Origin: Acheta domesticus
Lineage: Eukaryota; Arthropoda; Insecta; Orthoptera; Gryllidae
Direction of reading: 5' to 3'
NCBI GenBank assembly: GCA_031308135.1
Contig: JAHLJT010009436.1
Coordinates: forward strand, 144,405,216-144,469,215
DNA length: 64,000 bases
Made by a program: the position numbers and the translations under genes. Positions 24,080-36,189 of this stretch are shown here, one piece after another. Under the pieces are notes generated by a model. It saw only the letters and a program-made list of their open reading frames with translations, did not search any database and was not told where the DNA came from. The first letter of the stretch is position 1; each line of letters begins with the position of its first letter.

Positions 24080-26075
24080 GAGTTAATGGCAAAGGTAATG
24101 GAGGTGTTCCCCCTTCCCTCGAGTCTTTTATTCAATTATGCTTTCAATATGTATATATGTATTTATTAGTATACGTACAGATTTATATATTATTCAAACA
24201 ATATTCTACTACCCATTGTATGTATTTTGCAATTTCCTTTTAAAAATATGGCTACTCTGACTTGATTGCACTGTGGATCCATGTATTTTTTCATTAAATT
24301 GAATTTTAAACTTTCCAGGAGAACTTGTCAGAATTGTATTTTTGTAGGAAATTATGAAATCTAATCAAATATTTCTAGTTGAGTTTCAAATTAGAAAGTT
24401 TGTTTTGTAGGTACAATTTTAAATTAAAGCGATACCTTCACTGGAAGTCATTGAAACTCTTTATGCACTGTGTCGCATGAAATTTTATTTTGTATAAAGT
24501 ACCTGCGGTTAGAAAAACTCATTATTAACGCCCATTACTTCACGGAATATTACAGTTTTGACGTCTGTCAGATTTCTGCATGTTGTTTTCACTCAGCGGA
24601 CGTACGGTAAATGACCCCATTGTTTGACTTATTTACATTGGTTATAATGTTTCTAATAGTCCTGCTTCTGAAATGTTGGAAACATTTCTTTCTTGATTAT
24701 GAACGTCATGAGGAGAGTCTAATTCGGGATTTGTTCTCGGTGGCCATTTTTTACCGGCAAGAGGCTGAACTTTATTAATTTATTGTCATTCTTTGACAGA
24801 AAACTGAAATACTACTGAACTATGATATAAGTTCTCTCTCTGAGTCCCTCTAGCAAATGGGATTTCTGATAAGTTGTCATCTTGTTCTCTTGAATCTTTT
24901 GCAATGCGTAATATTCTGTTTGTTTCTCCATCGGTTATCTTAGTCTTTAGCGTCATGATAAATTCTATCGGGTTCTCACAATACTATAAGTCGACATAAC
25001 CTCCCTTGAATTAATTCCACCTCATCTGTTTACCAACTTTATGGTGCGAGTTATAAGTAATGATTTCGTTCATAATAATTTTGTCTCTGGATCAAGGCTC
25101 CTGTCGAAGTTTTTTTATCGTGCGTTGTTGCGTTGCATAATATTTGTTGGAGATGTTAATTCCAGATGATAAGCACTTGTATTATCCTCTATAGGTTTAC
25201 CAGTTGAATGCGGAAGTACCAGAAGAACCGGCCGCCCAATTTTATCACTAAGCAACTTTTCGGGCAGAATCGCCAACAAATATTGCATCACACCTGATCA
25301 TTAATACACATGAGATTGGGAACGTTCGAATTACTGTGATCAATGAGAAAGCGTCGATAAACGTACTTATTTGCCTCTGAATGAAATGAAATAATAGCCC
25401 AGTAAATGAAGTCGTCGTCTCCCATTGAAAAATTGAGTCTAACCGTTATCTTCCTGGAAGTTCCCAGAATTGCTTGGTGAATACTGCCGCCAAACGGTAT
25501 CGATGTAGTTTGTAGAAAACATTAGATCATTGGAAGATATCAACGTTAGGATAAGAAATGCCCACCTATTTATTATGTTGCATTGTATTGCTTTGCAACG
25601 TATTTTTATAATGTCGCTTTTAAACATTCGGCACCTTCCATTCCACGCCGTCACCCTTCTCTTGTTTCCTTCTACGATGCCGGACTGAAACCCGTCTCCT
25701 ACTCCACTGCCGGAGGGGCCCGTCAATTCATCTCAGCCAGTTCTCGTGGCTATGCTGATCTCAAGACATTCTGTAGTTCCATCTCTGTTGCATATAGCCG
25801 GTAATGAGGAAGGCAATCCCTGTCTGGGATTTGAGGGCAGACAATAGGAAATATCGGATACGTGGCTAGGATAGATTCTCATTATGACACAACGCATTGC
25901 ATTTTCTTGATTCTTCTCGTCGTCGTTCTTCCTTCACAGAGTTTGTATTCTTCCTATTGCAATTTTTATTTCCGTAACTTTTCAGTTTTCGTTCCTTGCT
26001 TCCTTTTCCATTTCCTTCTGTAATAGTTCTTTCCACACCTTTGCTTTTCCCTTCTTAGCATTTTGTGTGCTCTCT
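24080..26075. other. AT-rich unique stretch, no gene seen
   Basis: A block at 25620-25890 has near-balanced composition and 73- and 95-codon frames but no recognised domain. The remainder is AT-rich with nothing recognised. Confidence 0.4.
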
Positions 26076-26079
26076 GTTG

Positions 26080-26310
26080 GTTAATGCTCAAACGCGGGCC
26101 GCAATACGCTTCGGCGTTGGCGATAGTCTGCGTGACTCGCGAAGGCTGCAGCACCGCCTCGCCGGTCGGGGGGAGGTCGCGGGCCACCACAGCGCCCACC
26201 AGCGCATATCACAGCATCGCGCGCCGTCTCCGCTTGAGGCCTTCGCGCGATTGGCGATGGCGCTGACCATGTCCCGCTCCCCCACCGCCCCCACCACTGT
26301 GCCATAGGGA
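26080..26310. other. CpG-rich patch 12
   Basis: A compact GC patch. Five overlapping frames of 67-97 codons on both strands show it is simply stop-poor. No domain. Confidence 0.5.
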
Positions 26311-26314
26311 TTGC

Positions 26315-27105
26315 TGCTCTTTACATGGCTTTTACCAGGTTTAGTTCTCTCTTGTTCTCCATTTTTATCCCTCTTTCTCATTGAAATTATGTTCGATCAA
26401 AATCTTCTGCTCTGCCTTCGGATATCTTTTATTCCATTCTTTGTTCCTTCTTTCGATTACTGATCACATTCGTTTATTTCTTATGAATATATTTTTAACA
26501 TCCACTCTTATTTTCAAATTTGGAGTCGTAATATAAAATGGGATATGTAATGTTTGCCTTATATGCCACAATACCAAGCTAGCTATCCATGCTCTAGGTA
26601 GAGTTTTACCCGCGGTCCTTAACTTACAGAATACGACCACCTGGATCGGTGTTGTCGGTCTACAGATAGAATTAAATTAGTTGCTCTAGATGCGCACGCG
26701 AAATAAATTGTGTAAGAAAACTTACTAAGAAACGTAAATGAAATTTTATTAAGTCACAGACATCCTCCCACTTACTGAACAGATCTAAAAGATTGTTTCC
26801 AAGTCATAGAATCTAATCAGAATTCAAAACGAAGAAATCATTTTCTATTTAGCAAATATGTATGAAGGGATGTTCGAGGAAAAAACTAAAATTTTGACAT
26901 TTAATGGCATGCCACCCGACAACAAGGTGGATAGAATACTTAATGCCAAATGGCATTACAAATATTGCCAAAAAACATATTTCAACAAATAATCTCGCGG
27001 TTTTCTTAGTAAATTTCGCAACAGCAAGATTTGTCTTTCTGGCCGGAACAGGTGAAAATCCTAATCTTTCAAAAGGAAGTAGCAGGAAGTGGAAATGAAG
27101 AAATG
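26315..27105. other. AT-rich unique stretch, no gene seen
   Basis: Nothing recognised. The 142-codon minus frame that starts in patch 13 runs into this stretch and has no motif. Confidence 0.4.
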
Positions 27106-27109
27106 CGCT

Positions 27110-27305
27110 GCCAAAATCACGCCGCGTAGTAGCATCTCTGAGCGCCAGCTGTTTGCGGCCACCGGTCGCCAGAGAAGAAGAAAAACAGTTGCCAGAGCTT
27201 CCGAGAACGCCGCGCAAGGCGGCTGCGTCGCAGGGAGCCAGCGACGCAGCCGTGACGTCACCCTCTCCCCGCTGCACCGGTGTGCTGCAGCTACCGCGTG
27301 AGAAT
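27110..27305. other. CpG-rich patch 13
   Basis: A GC-rich block that holds the stem-loop and CRE at 27220-27260. Overlapping frames on both strands (70-142 codons) show no domain. Confidence 0.5.
27220..27260 (+). promoter_or_regulatory. 12-bp GC stem-loop abutting a perfect CRE
   Basis: CGGCTGCGTCGC (27220-27231), a 9-base loop, then its exact reverse complement (27241-27252). TGACGTCA follows immediately at 27253-27260. The stem could form in single-stranded DNA or RNA; the CRE is the full palindromic consensus. Lying inside a CpG patch, this is the best regulatory candidate in the first half of the window. Confidence 0.4.
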
Positions 27306-27309
27306 TCCT

Positions 27310-30300
27310 AGGGATCAGGGTGCACTGTCTGGCCTCCCGGACAATACCCTGTCTCTTTGCATTCTGACAACGCACTTTGCTGCATGTTCACGACTTCGTG
27401 ACGCCTTTCTGTTCTCTGATGCAATCATGAAGAATTCATTCATTCGGGATCGGATACAGAGAAATGTCTAGTTCGGAGGAGGATGGAAAGACGATTTTTG
27501 AGAAAGTGAAATTGGAAATGTGAATCGTTTAAATTGTCTCACTTGCCAGTCATGTAATTTTTAGAAGTTTGTTTTTATGTCTGAGAAATTGCTCCAATCC
27601 AATCAAATTGCTCCTTGAGAGGGAGTAAATATTCTTAATCTCATCCCTGCGTCATTCTACACTCAGGAGGGGGAGGTTGAGTATAGCTTATAACACAGTT
27701 ATGAAAGGCCTCCTTTGCCGAAAAAAATATGTATTTTTTCTTAATGATTTCATTACCTTGAATTTTACATTTGCATGACTACTGTTACCGCGTTTTAGAA
27801 AATATATTTCTTTATTGGAAACATCAAACATTAAAATCTTGAAACCTTGAACAAAAATAATTCTTCGCTCTTCGACTAAGAGACTTGATGTCGCTATAAA
27901 AGACAAATTTATAAAAAAATCAATATATTTAACAATATATACCAAGTGAACCTCTAATTCTTTTAAATCTTGAAAACTCGCATTTAAATTTTAAAAAAAT
28001 ACAAACCTCAACGGGTTTCACTTGGTGTAAAGTATTTGTTTCTAATTAATTTTTAAAATATTTTATTCTTGGAACTGTTAACTTATGCGTTTCGCATTCG
28101 AGTAAGCCTACAGTTAAGGTAGAAATATTTAATAATTCTATAAGTGAACTGTAGAATGATACAAATCAGTGTAAATTTATGCACTAGTAAAAATCAAGGA
28201 GCATGCACAATAATAAAGAATTAACGAAATTTCAGTGGTTAAGCCATAGCTGTAAACAAGCAGTAATCTATGTGCCACACTTATCCACAAAGATATATGT
28301 TTCTGGCCTTGTAAGAAAGTGGACTGGTTATTGCAGTCGTGGTAAAAAGTCATGCAATCACACATAAATGGATTTTTCAAAATGATTGATAAGGGTCAGA
28401 TTGATTTCAAGTAATGGAATTCTGAAGAAAATAATCACGAAAGTAAGACGTTTCTCTATGAAACGTATGTAGAATATGCAAATCATCACTCGTTCAAAGT
28501 GAAATGACAATTAACCTTTTTATCAAGACACATTTATGACACAAATGCTGTCATTTTAATGAACTTAAAATGAAGGCTCAATTTTAAATGACGTCAAACT
28601 AAGTATTCTCATACGTGTTGCTGCAAGAAAATCGGTCTAAGACGATTGTAAAAATTATTTTCCAATATTTATTTGCACAACAAACTTTACATTTGTCTTC
28701 AGTGCTTGGAGTAAATAGATATTGTCATGCAAATTCATATCTGCATTTTTATTAAATTGTATTTCTGGATTGGTTTCTATTTTAGGATCGAGCAAAACAT
28801 GTTGGATCTGTCAGTGTACATAAGCTTAATTTAGATCTTTTCGTCTGGGCACCTTTTTCCTTTGGTATATCTTTCTCCGGCAGATTTACTAATCGATCTG
28901 TGTCACAAGCCCCACGCATGAAAGCTGATCCATCTAGAAGATCCTCAATTTTCTTTTATGGCCACACAGCTTGAAAGCATTTAGGAAAATTCCGTAAAGA
29001 ATGTAAAGCGTTGAGTTCGAAACGCGCTCCAGGCTATTCTCGCATTTGTAATAGATTCAATTTGTATTGTAATATTCGTACTGTAATATTACTATCAATA
29101 TTTCAAAGTACGGCGGTCTAATAGCGTACAATTTGGCGTGATTTTGCTTTAAATAGAATCTGAAAAAAATTAAAACTTTATTACCTTTATCTGATGTACT
29201 TCATCTCTTTAAATTCCATTAAAAGTCGTAATAAGGTAACGGTGCTTTGTATTACCGAATACCATTGTATTTGAATCAAATTATCTTTAAATCATTAATG
29301 TAAATCAAAAATTTTTTTGCTTCGTTACGTCAGTTTGTTTCCATGTTGGATCTTTTTCACAATCGAGTGAAACAATCTTCTGAATTAATGAAATTCCCAG
29401 AAGAAAATTATCGGTAACACTTACCGAAACTTTCAAAACCGAAAGCGTTTTGAAATATTATGACTCGTAACAAGCAAACCAGGATTAGATTGTAAAAGTT
29501 GCAATACCGTGTTCGGCTTGTTGCCATGTTAATTAAATGGTCTGTAATTAAGCAGAGTAATATTTATTTTTGTACAGTACTAAGATAACATGGTTTTAAA
29601 AGGTGTAAATAAATTCTCAAATGAATAATAATGAACAAAATTTACCCTACAAAATTTAGTTCATATAATTTAATTTACCTACCTTTAAAACAAGTTATTT
29701 GGAATAATAGTTACCCAATTCATTGTAGGTCTACAGATGATGGATGTCCCTTATAAATATTGTTATAATGTGTAATGTTGCTTCATGAAATGATTTTTAC
29801 GCTGAACCCTTGACGAAATGACAAACGCTTCTGTGTACTAATCGTGCACTTTTGCTTAATAAAACCCATTTTCTTAAGATTGTAGCATCTTGTATGAAAA
29901 TAATTATTTGCTTTATTTGAATTTAATAAAAATTAAATTCAAATAAAAATACACCATTTAAAAATGTGGTTTATGTTATTTTTAAAAAATCACTATAATT
30001 CCTACTAAGTTAAGGTTTAAGTATTGGGAAATGTAATATTCTCCCTAACGAACTAAATTCTAGTTTAAAAAAGGCAACAAATGAAATGCAAGTAGGAAAT
30101 TAGCTGGAATTTTTAAAGATTAAAAAACTCACAAAACTAGTTCTTCCGAATTACATTTCGACTATAAAAAAATGCTTTTTATATTCCACTGTACCTCAAA
30201 TCACATAGAAATTGGCAATTATCGAGTTGTCATTTTCGTGTGGAGTGCAAGACATACAAGTTAGAATCTGTAGAAGGTAAGATGCAATGTTTTGATACAA

Positions 30301-30825
30301 AAATTTGTAAAATGTAAAAATATTATATTGGTCATGTTTTGTGAACTAAAAGATTTTATTTCAAATTTTGTGTGTAGAAATTTTTAAACGATGAAAGTCA
30401 CTACCTGGTTATAATCGTTTTGAATATAATTTTCTGGGAGACGTCAGACTCTTACTTTCACTACTAGAAATATTATTTGATGATTTCGTAAGATCAATGA
30501 CGACGATGGCAGTATACAGGAGGGTAATATTGTCAGAACATTTACTTTCAATTTATGGTATAAAACTATTCTTATAGCTCTCCATTTATTCAACATCTAT
30601 TATATGGAAAATTTGTCATCGAAGAGTGTAGATTCTGGATAAAAAATGAAAAACGATTACAAAATATTGAAGTAATGTATCTTTCGTTTATAGTCAAAAG
30701 CATCGATAGGATCATCAAAGCAGTTGCCAAAAGGTATGTCAGATAAGGGCATGACCCGACGATCACTGGGAAATGGTCTGAGGTAAACACATGACAAAAC
30801 GCCTTTTTATTTTCTTTTACATAAC
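27310..30825. other. Long AT-rich unique stretch, no gene seen
   Basis: Three and a half kilobases without recognised protein, repeat family or CpG patch, making it one of the two longest patch-free intervals. It holds a perfect CRE palindrome (28589-28596) and the perfect hairpin at 29912-29947. Confidence 0.5.
29912..29947. repeat. Perfect 16-bp AT hairpin
   Basis: TTTATTTGAATTTAAT (29912-29927), loop AAAA, then the exact reverse complement (29932-29947). Only two G:C pairs are present, so an RNA stem would be weak. It may be the collapsed core of an old foldback element or a cruciform-prone site. Confidence 0.6.
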
Positions 30826-30829
30826 CTCG

Positions 30830-31350
30830 GGCGTGGAAAGGATTCGAGGCCACGGCGAGCGCGAGTGCGATGGCTGCGTCTCAACAACAGAGGGGAAACC
30901 TCCACCGCGGGCGCTGTTTGCGTCCCGCGATGGCGCCGGCCTTCGGAGCTGGCCGGGTTCTTCCTGGAACGGGGGCAGGTGGGCCGCCTATTTTAGGGGG
31001 CGGCGGCGGCGGGGGTTGGGGCGGGGGCGGGGGAGGGCGCGGAAAGTGAAAACGGCGGCGTCGCGACGCGGGGCGGCGCGGGGCGCCGCCGCCCGCTTGA
31101 GCAAGGGCCCAAATATGCCCGCGCGCCAGCCCCTGGGGCACGCCCCGCTGCACCGCCGCTCATTCGTCCGCCGGGGACGACCGCTTTCTCGCGGAGTTTC
31201 CTCACGCGCGCCATCCGGGACCGCCCCCTCCCCCTCCCCCACCCCGGGCGCGGAGGCCACGCGCCGAAAACAGCCGCCGTCTGCGACGGAATCTGGCCTC
31301 TGCGCCCCGGAATTGGAGCTGCTTTCGTTGGAAGAGGCGAGCCACTTTGC
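30830..31350. other. CpG-rich patch 14
   Basis: A large GC patch, with a nearly pure G/C stretch at 30990-31090 containing GGGCGG/GGGGCGGGG words. The 201-codon plus frame and 149-codon minus frame run through each other and contain only Arg/Gly/Ala/Pro-rich sequence, so neither is supported as a gene. Confidence 0.6.
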
Positions 31351-31354
31351 TGTC

Positions 31355-33940
31355 AGCGGGCGTCTTCTGATATGTTGTCGAGATGTGGTTCGTTGATGTA
31401 CGCTGCGGGGTGGTGGGTTCGAAAGTTTCCGAGACAACCTGTGTAATGATGCAAGTGATTGGTGTAGATTCGTTTCACGAGAAATACGCTCAAAATGAAA
31501 ATGACAGTTGCTTCAGTCAGAAATGGACAACAGCTCCGCACTAAGATGCATGATGTTCATGAATAATAACTTTAAATTGCAACTCATGAAAGAGTATACT
31601 TTTTTCTCTTCTAAACGATAGGAGGGAATAGAAGATCTGCGTTTTTTTCCTTGGCACAATATCTTTGTGAAGATAATCCTTGCCCTCATTACATGAAGTG
31701 GAACCATCACCCTTCTTGGCTCTACGTTGGGAGACATACATTTCTTGTACATATTGTTCTATACCAACCAGGATCATTCATTTTATCTACGTAGTGTTAT
31801 ACTCTATATTCCATAAACATTTATTTCATAGTTTGCATTTTATTCATATTCCATATTCCGTTTTTCTTTGGTTACGTGAAATACAGAAGTCCATTGAGGA
31901 GAAGAGTTGAGAAGTAATTTTTGGAAGTGGAGCAGAATAAGTGAGGAAATACAGGTCATTAAGTTCAATCTTGTCTAGCCACTTTATTTGAATTCTTCAG
32001 TAGTTCATAAATGTACGCCTACAATTATAAATGTATCTTTACACTTTTTACTTGTGTTGAGAGAATAATTGCTGTTGTTCGTTGATTAAAAATTCTCTAT
32101 ATTCTTTAAAATAATTACTTGGGAATTATGTTGATGTCATTTATTTTAATGTTGTGCGTAGATGCAGTGTATTTTGTGCATTGATGCGGTTTTCCGCTAA
32201 TGAATTTAAGAAGAACCAGAGGAGAGGATGATACGCATTATATTAATTAATACATTTGTATTAACATTCTAGTTTCCTACTTTGTGGGCCTTTCTCTCTT
32301 TCAATGGAAAAGCACGAACGCGGAAGCAGTGGTGGTATTGGGGAGGGTCACAAGGATTATTATTCATAAAAAAGAGATTTGTTGAAAAAGAATTAAGATT
32401 AATTTGGAAGGTAAAATGCAAAAAACACCTGGAAATTTGAATTACTTGATTCCAACACTAGTGATTCATAAGAGCAAAGTGGCTCTTATAACGTTTGGTG
32501 GCATTAACTGATTTAAAATTGTTTTGAAAGAATTGACAAACTATCCGTTGTTTGTATTTACTATTTTTGTGATCAAATACTCGTTTTTAATCTTTACAAT
32601 TTTAAGAATTTTACTGCTTTTTTAAAACTTTAAAATACAGAAACTCCACGTCATTGGAACTGAACTGAAAGGAAGTCAATCTGCTGTGATTTTAATTAGT
32701 AATTACTTAAAAGGTTTAATGAATTCACAATTAAGTTTCGATATTTGTCTTTTTAATCGTTGTTTACTCTGAGTACGCCATTTTATGAGACGATCAGTTC
32801 ATTTTCATTCTTTGACTATGATACCTTTGATTCAATAACTCATTAAAAATTGCGAGCATATGTTAGAAGAATAAGGTGCATGACCCACGGATACCAAATA
32901 ATAGGCGGTGTGAAAAATATACTTATTAATGCAACCAGAAATGCATGGTTTACAAGTCGTGTTATCCTATACGACCGGTCACGGGGTACTTCTTAAAGGG
33001 AGTAACAATAGTTTCAAGGGTTTCCTGTGTTCCAGAATTAAAGCGTTATCCATTCCTCTTTTTCCCACCGAAAAAATATATTTCGCTTAGAAAGAGTCAC
33101 GTTAAAAGTTAACGTATGCAATCGGAGACCGATTAACCTAAATCGCAAGTACATTATCATTTTTAAATGAAATGCAACATAGTCGAGTGATTTATCATGT
33201 AACAAGTGGTTAAATTGATAGAAAATTGAGGATGTTCCCAAATACGGCTGAAGGGGGGACCCACGAGAAAACGACGGGGGTATACATCAGAGCCATTAAC
33301 CTATCGCACATGCCATAAGAAATAGAAGGGCAATAAATAAAAAGGAAAGATTGAGACATCTAGTCCTTTAGCGGACGTGAGAGATCTTAATGGCACCGTT
33401 CACTTAGCTCCTGAATCATCGTAGCTAGCGAGAGAAGACGATCAAAGAGATGATGATACAGGAGGGGTAATTGCAGACAATAAGATTGGCTTATTCAGAT
33501 ATCAAGGGAAAACGGAAAATTGATGTAGAAAAGAATGCTTTATAGTCGTGACAAAAACTTATTTTGAGACAGTTAAAAGCAGGTTCTGTAGAAAGTGTGA
33601 CAGATACGGAAGTTGGGGCAGTTTGGGATAGAACCAGAATACAGTAGAGAAACATTCCATTGCTCCAACGAAACGAACTAAGAGTTGACGCTGAGTTTGG
33701 GATGTCAATTGCAGTAGTCGCAAGGCTGAGAAAGAAAGTTCTTTGGACAAAGGCGAGGGCAGATACAAAAATGAATACCCGTGAAAGGAGACAGGGGATG
33801 GTTGGAGGTGGGGATGACGGAAAAGGGAAAGTGTATTAGGAAAATGTCGAGAGGAAAAAAGAAGACGAAAGGACGAAAGGAAAGACCCAGAGGAAAGAAC
33901 GTGGAGAAAGGACAGGAGGAAAGAACATGGAGGAAGGACG
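31355..33940. other. AT-rich unique stretch, no gene seen
   Basis: Nothing recognised apart from short frames without motif. The last 700 bases become purine-rich on the plus strand as they approach the minisatellite at 33948. Confidence 0.45.
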
Positions 33941-33947
33941 AGAGGAA

Positions 33948-34186
33948 AGGACGCGGAGAACGGACGCGGAGAACGGACGCGGAGAACGGACGCGGAGAAC
34001 GGACGCGGAGAACGGACGCGGAGAACGGACGCGGGGAACGGACGCGGGGAACGGACGCGGGGAACGGACGCGGGGAACGGACGCGGGGAACGGGCGCGGG
34101 GAACGGGCGCGGGGAACGGACGCGGGGAACGGACGCGGGGAACGGACGCGGGGAACGGACGCGGGGAACGGACGCGGGGAACGAAC
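33948..34186. repeat. 13-bp minisatellite, about 18 copies in two variant blocks
   Basis: A tandem array of GGACGCGGNGAAC with period 13. The first six copies carry A (GCGGAGAAC) and the next twelve carry G (GCGGGGAAC); two copies in the second block share a GGGCGCGG variant. Because 13 is not a multiple of 3, all frames cycle through the same 13-residue product and stay open, which explains the 207-264 codon frames on both strands. Confidence 0.9.
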
Positions 34187-34199
34187 GTCGACAACGGAC

Positions 34200-34483
34200 G
34201 TGGGGGAACGGACGTGGGGGAACGGACGTGGGGGAACGGACGTGGGGGAACGGACGTGGGGGAACGGACGTGGGGGAACGGACGTGGGGGAACGGACGTG
34301 GGGGAACGGACGTGGGGGAACGGACGTGGGGGAACGGACGTGGGGGAACGGACGTGGGGGAACGGACGTGGGGGAACGGACGTGGGGGAACGGACGTGGG
34401 GGAACGGACGTGGGGGAACGGACGTGGGGGAACGGACGTGGGGGAACGGACGTGGGGGAACGGACGTGTGGGAACGGACGTGG
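34200..34483. repeat. 14-bp minisatellite, about 20 near-identical copies
   Basis: A tandem array of GTGGGGGAACGGAC with period 14, the last copy having one change (GTGTGGGAAC). It differs from the neighbouring 13-mer mainly by one extra G and GC to GT, so it probably arose from it after a short break (GAACGTCGACAACGG, 34181-34195). G runs of five every 14 bases make this strand a candidate for G-quadruplex structure. No protein is inferred. Confidence 0.9.
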
Positions 34484-34499
34484 GGAAAAAGGAGGGAAA

Positions 34500-34830
34500 G
34501 GGACGAAAGGAAAGGAAATGACGACAGCGAAGACTACGCGGAGGCGATAGCGATGGCGGGCGGGGGTGGGCGATGGGGTGTCGCGTCGGCGGAGGGCGGC
34601 GCCGTCTGTCGCCGCTGAATTACGCGACAACGCAGGGGGCGGCGGGCGCGGCCTCTGTCAATAGGCGGCCCTCGCCCGATGGGCGGACCGCCACCCGCCA
34701 CGACCGCTTATTTACTGCGCCGCGCCGCCCCGCGCCACCCGCGCAGCGCCCGCTGTTTGGCCGAAGGTGGAGGCGCGCCTTGATCGCAGGCTTCGGGCAC
34801 CGCAAGGCGGATTATAAAGGCGGTTGACAA
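34500..34830. other. CpG-rich patch 15 ending in a TATA-like box
   Basis: GC-rich DNA directly downstream of the minisatellite. It ends with ATTATAAAGG at 34810-34819, a plausible TATA element in the plus direction after a CpG-rich stretch. No recognisable open frame or exon follows. Confidence 0.45.
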
Positions 34831-34834
34831 GCAC

Positions 34835-36185
34835 AGAGGTAATGTGCCTTTTACGACAGACGTTAAAATCGAAAGTTTGTTGATGCTACCTTTGCGAATG
34901 AAGAGTCCGGGCCTTATGTATATCTTTTATATACATACAAAAACAGAGTTTGAAATTATTCTGCATCGCAGAGTAAGCGTTATGTTCAAATACAATTCGT
35001 CTTAGCTTGTCCATTTTCTTGGCAACAGCAATCATCGGAAAGAGAATGTAAAAAAGAATGGAATACCTTTTCTCTATGAATTATTTCTAACCTACAAAAA
35101 ATTTAGAACGCCAACATTATTTTTGTTCTAACATGTCCAAGAACTGAAAAGGCATTCTGACATTAAATTAATAGGTTATCATGTGAATTGTGGCAATGTG
35201 TTGTCAATCGTAAATATACTAAAATTCATTATTGATTCAAATTATTATTACAGCTCATTAAACCCCTTGGAGGCAAACGACTCCTCAAAATTCAGGGACA
35301 GCTGCAGAGTATGTATCAGATCAGCCTCTTCTGATGTTCGGAGTTGGTAACATTTCATTAAACTCTTGAGAACAGTTTACGTACTTATACACTTGAAGTT
35401 TTCACAGATTCTTTGTCCTATCACAGTTCTTTACGTTTTCTAGTTTATTACGGTTACAGTTCTCCTACCAAATTTCTTTATCATATCCCGAAGTATAAAT
35501 TTCTAACTACGACTATTTCATATTGGTTTATGTTAAATATCGTTATATTATACTCACATTTTTTATTTACAGGTGAGTGCTACAATTGTTTCCTGAAAAT
35601 GAAATGACAGACGACAGTAATCGACGGGTGAGTACCTCACTTACGACTCTTTGTTTGAGAACAATTTACGCGTTACTCCAACATCAGTCCATTGCCCAAG
35701 GAACCGGAAGAGGGAAAAATATAGGGTTAGTAGTTTTTCTTCAGCTTTGATGTATAGTACATAATTGTTGTGAGGCCAGTATATTAGCATAGCATAACAT
35801 TTATTTGGCGTCATTTTGATTTAGATAAAACCCACAGTGTCGTAGCCGCCATGGTATGAAATTGCACCCCACTTTTCTTGAGTGACTCCTAACAATCTAC
35901 AGCCGAACCGCGAAGATCCAAACTCCCAATGGTGCATGAATTAAAATGTTGATTGATGCCGTGACGCTTCCATAACCTTCGGTTGCCGCCTGGCAACTTC
36001 TCTCCATCGTTCAGTGTGCTATCGCTATGTGTTGGCTGTCGATGATAGTTGATGCTGTTCTAGCACGACGTCACATCCGTAGGGCACCAATCGTTTGCCA
36101 TCAGTCAGGCCCGCTGCGTAGCCACAAAAAGCCATCCGGGCGTAAGCTCTCCTCCTCGAGAGACGAACGCTGACAGTGGCGGTCT
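34835..36185. other. AT-rich unique stretch with splice-like site and X-box-like repeat
   Basis: No protein was recognised. It holds the joined acceptor/donor at 35553-35633. It also holds an inverted GTTGCC-GCCT-GGCAAC at 35982-35997, which resembles an RFX X-box but has a four-base spacer where one to three is usual. Confidence 0.45.
35553..35633 (+). other. Candidate recursive splice site with 55-nt exon
   Basis: CATTTTTTATTTACAG (ending 35572) is joined directly to GTGAGT (35573-35578), a near-consensus acceptor and donor sharing one junction. A second donor, CGG|GTGAGT, begins at 35628 and defines a 55-base segment, 35573-35627. This is the same plan as at 5683-5753 on the same strand. 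Family knowledge: recursive sites cut long introns in steps, and recursive exons depend on a downstream donor. The segment has an in-frame TGA in the frame starting at 35573, so inclusion could end translation. Confidence 0.35.
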
Positions 36186-36189
36186 TTCG

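Noticed and set aside
29912..29947. microRNA precursor
   Set aside because: The stem is only 16 bp with two G:C pairs and no lower stem; no known microRNA seed family was recognised here or at 37070-37096.
30791..31396. 201-codon plus frame in CpG patch 14
   Set aside because: Arg/Gly/Ala-rich composition only, with an equally long frame on the opposite strand.
33948..34483. CRISPR-like array
   Set aside because: Contiguous tandem repeats without spacers, in an animal genome. The same holds for 42172-43010, 51461-51604 and 60274-60759.
33781..34630. Repeat-protein frames of 134-264 codons on both strands
   Set aside because: Products of the 13- and 14-bp minisatellites; periods prime to 3 keep every frame open, so openness is not evidence of coding.
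35982..35997. RFX X-box
   Set aside because: GTTGCC and GGCAAC halves are perfect but the spacer is four bases; known X-boxes use one to three.
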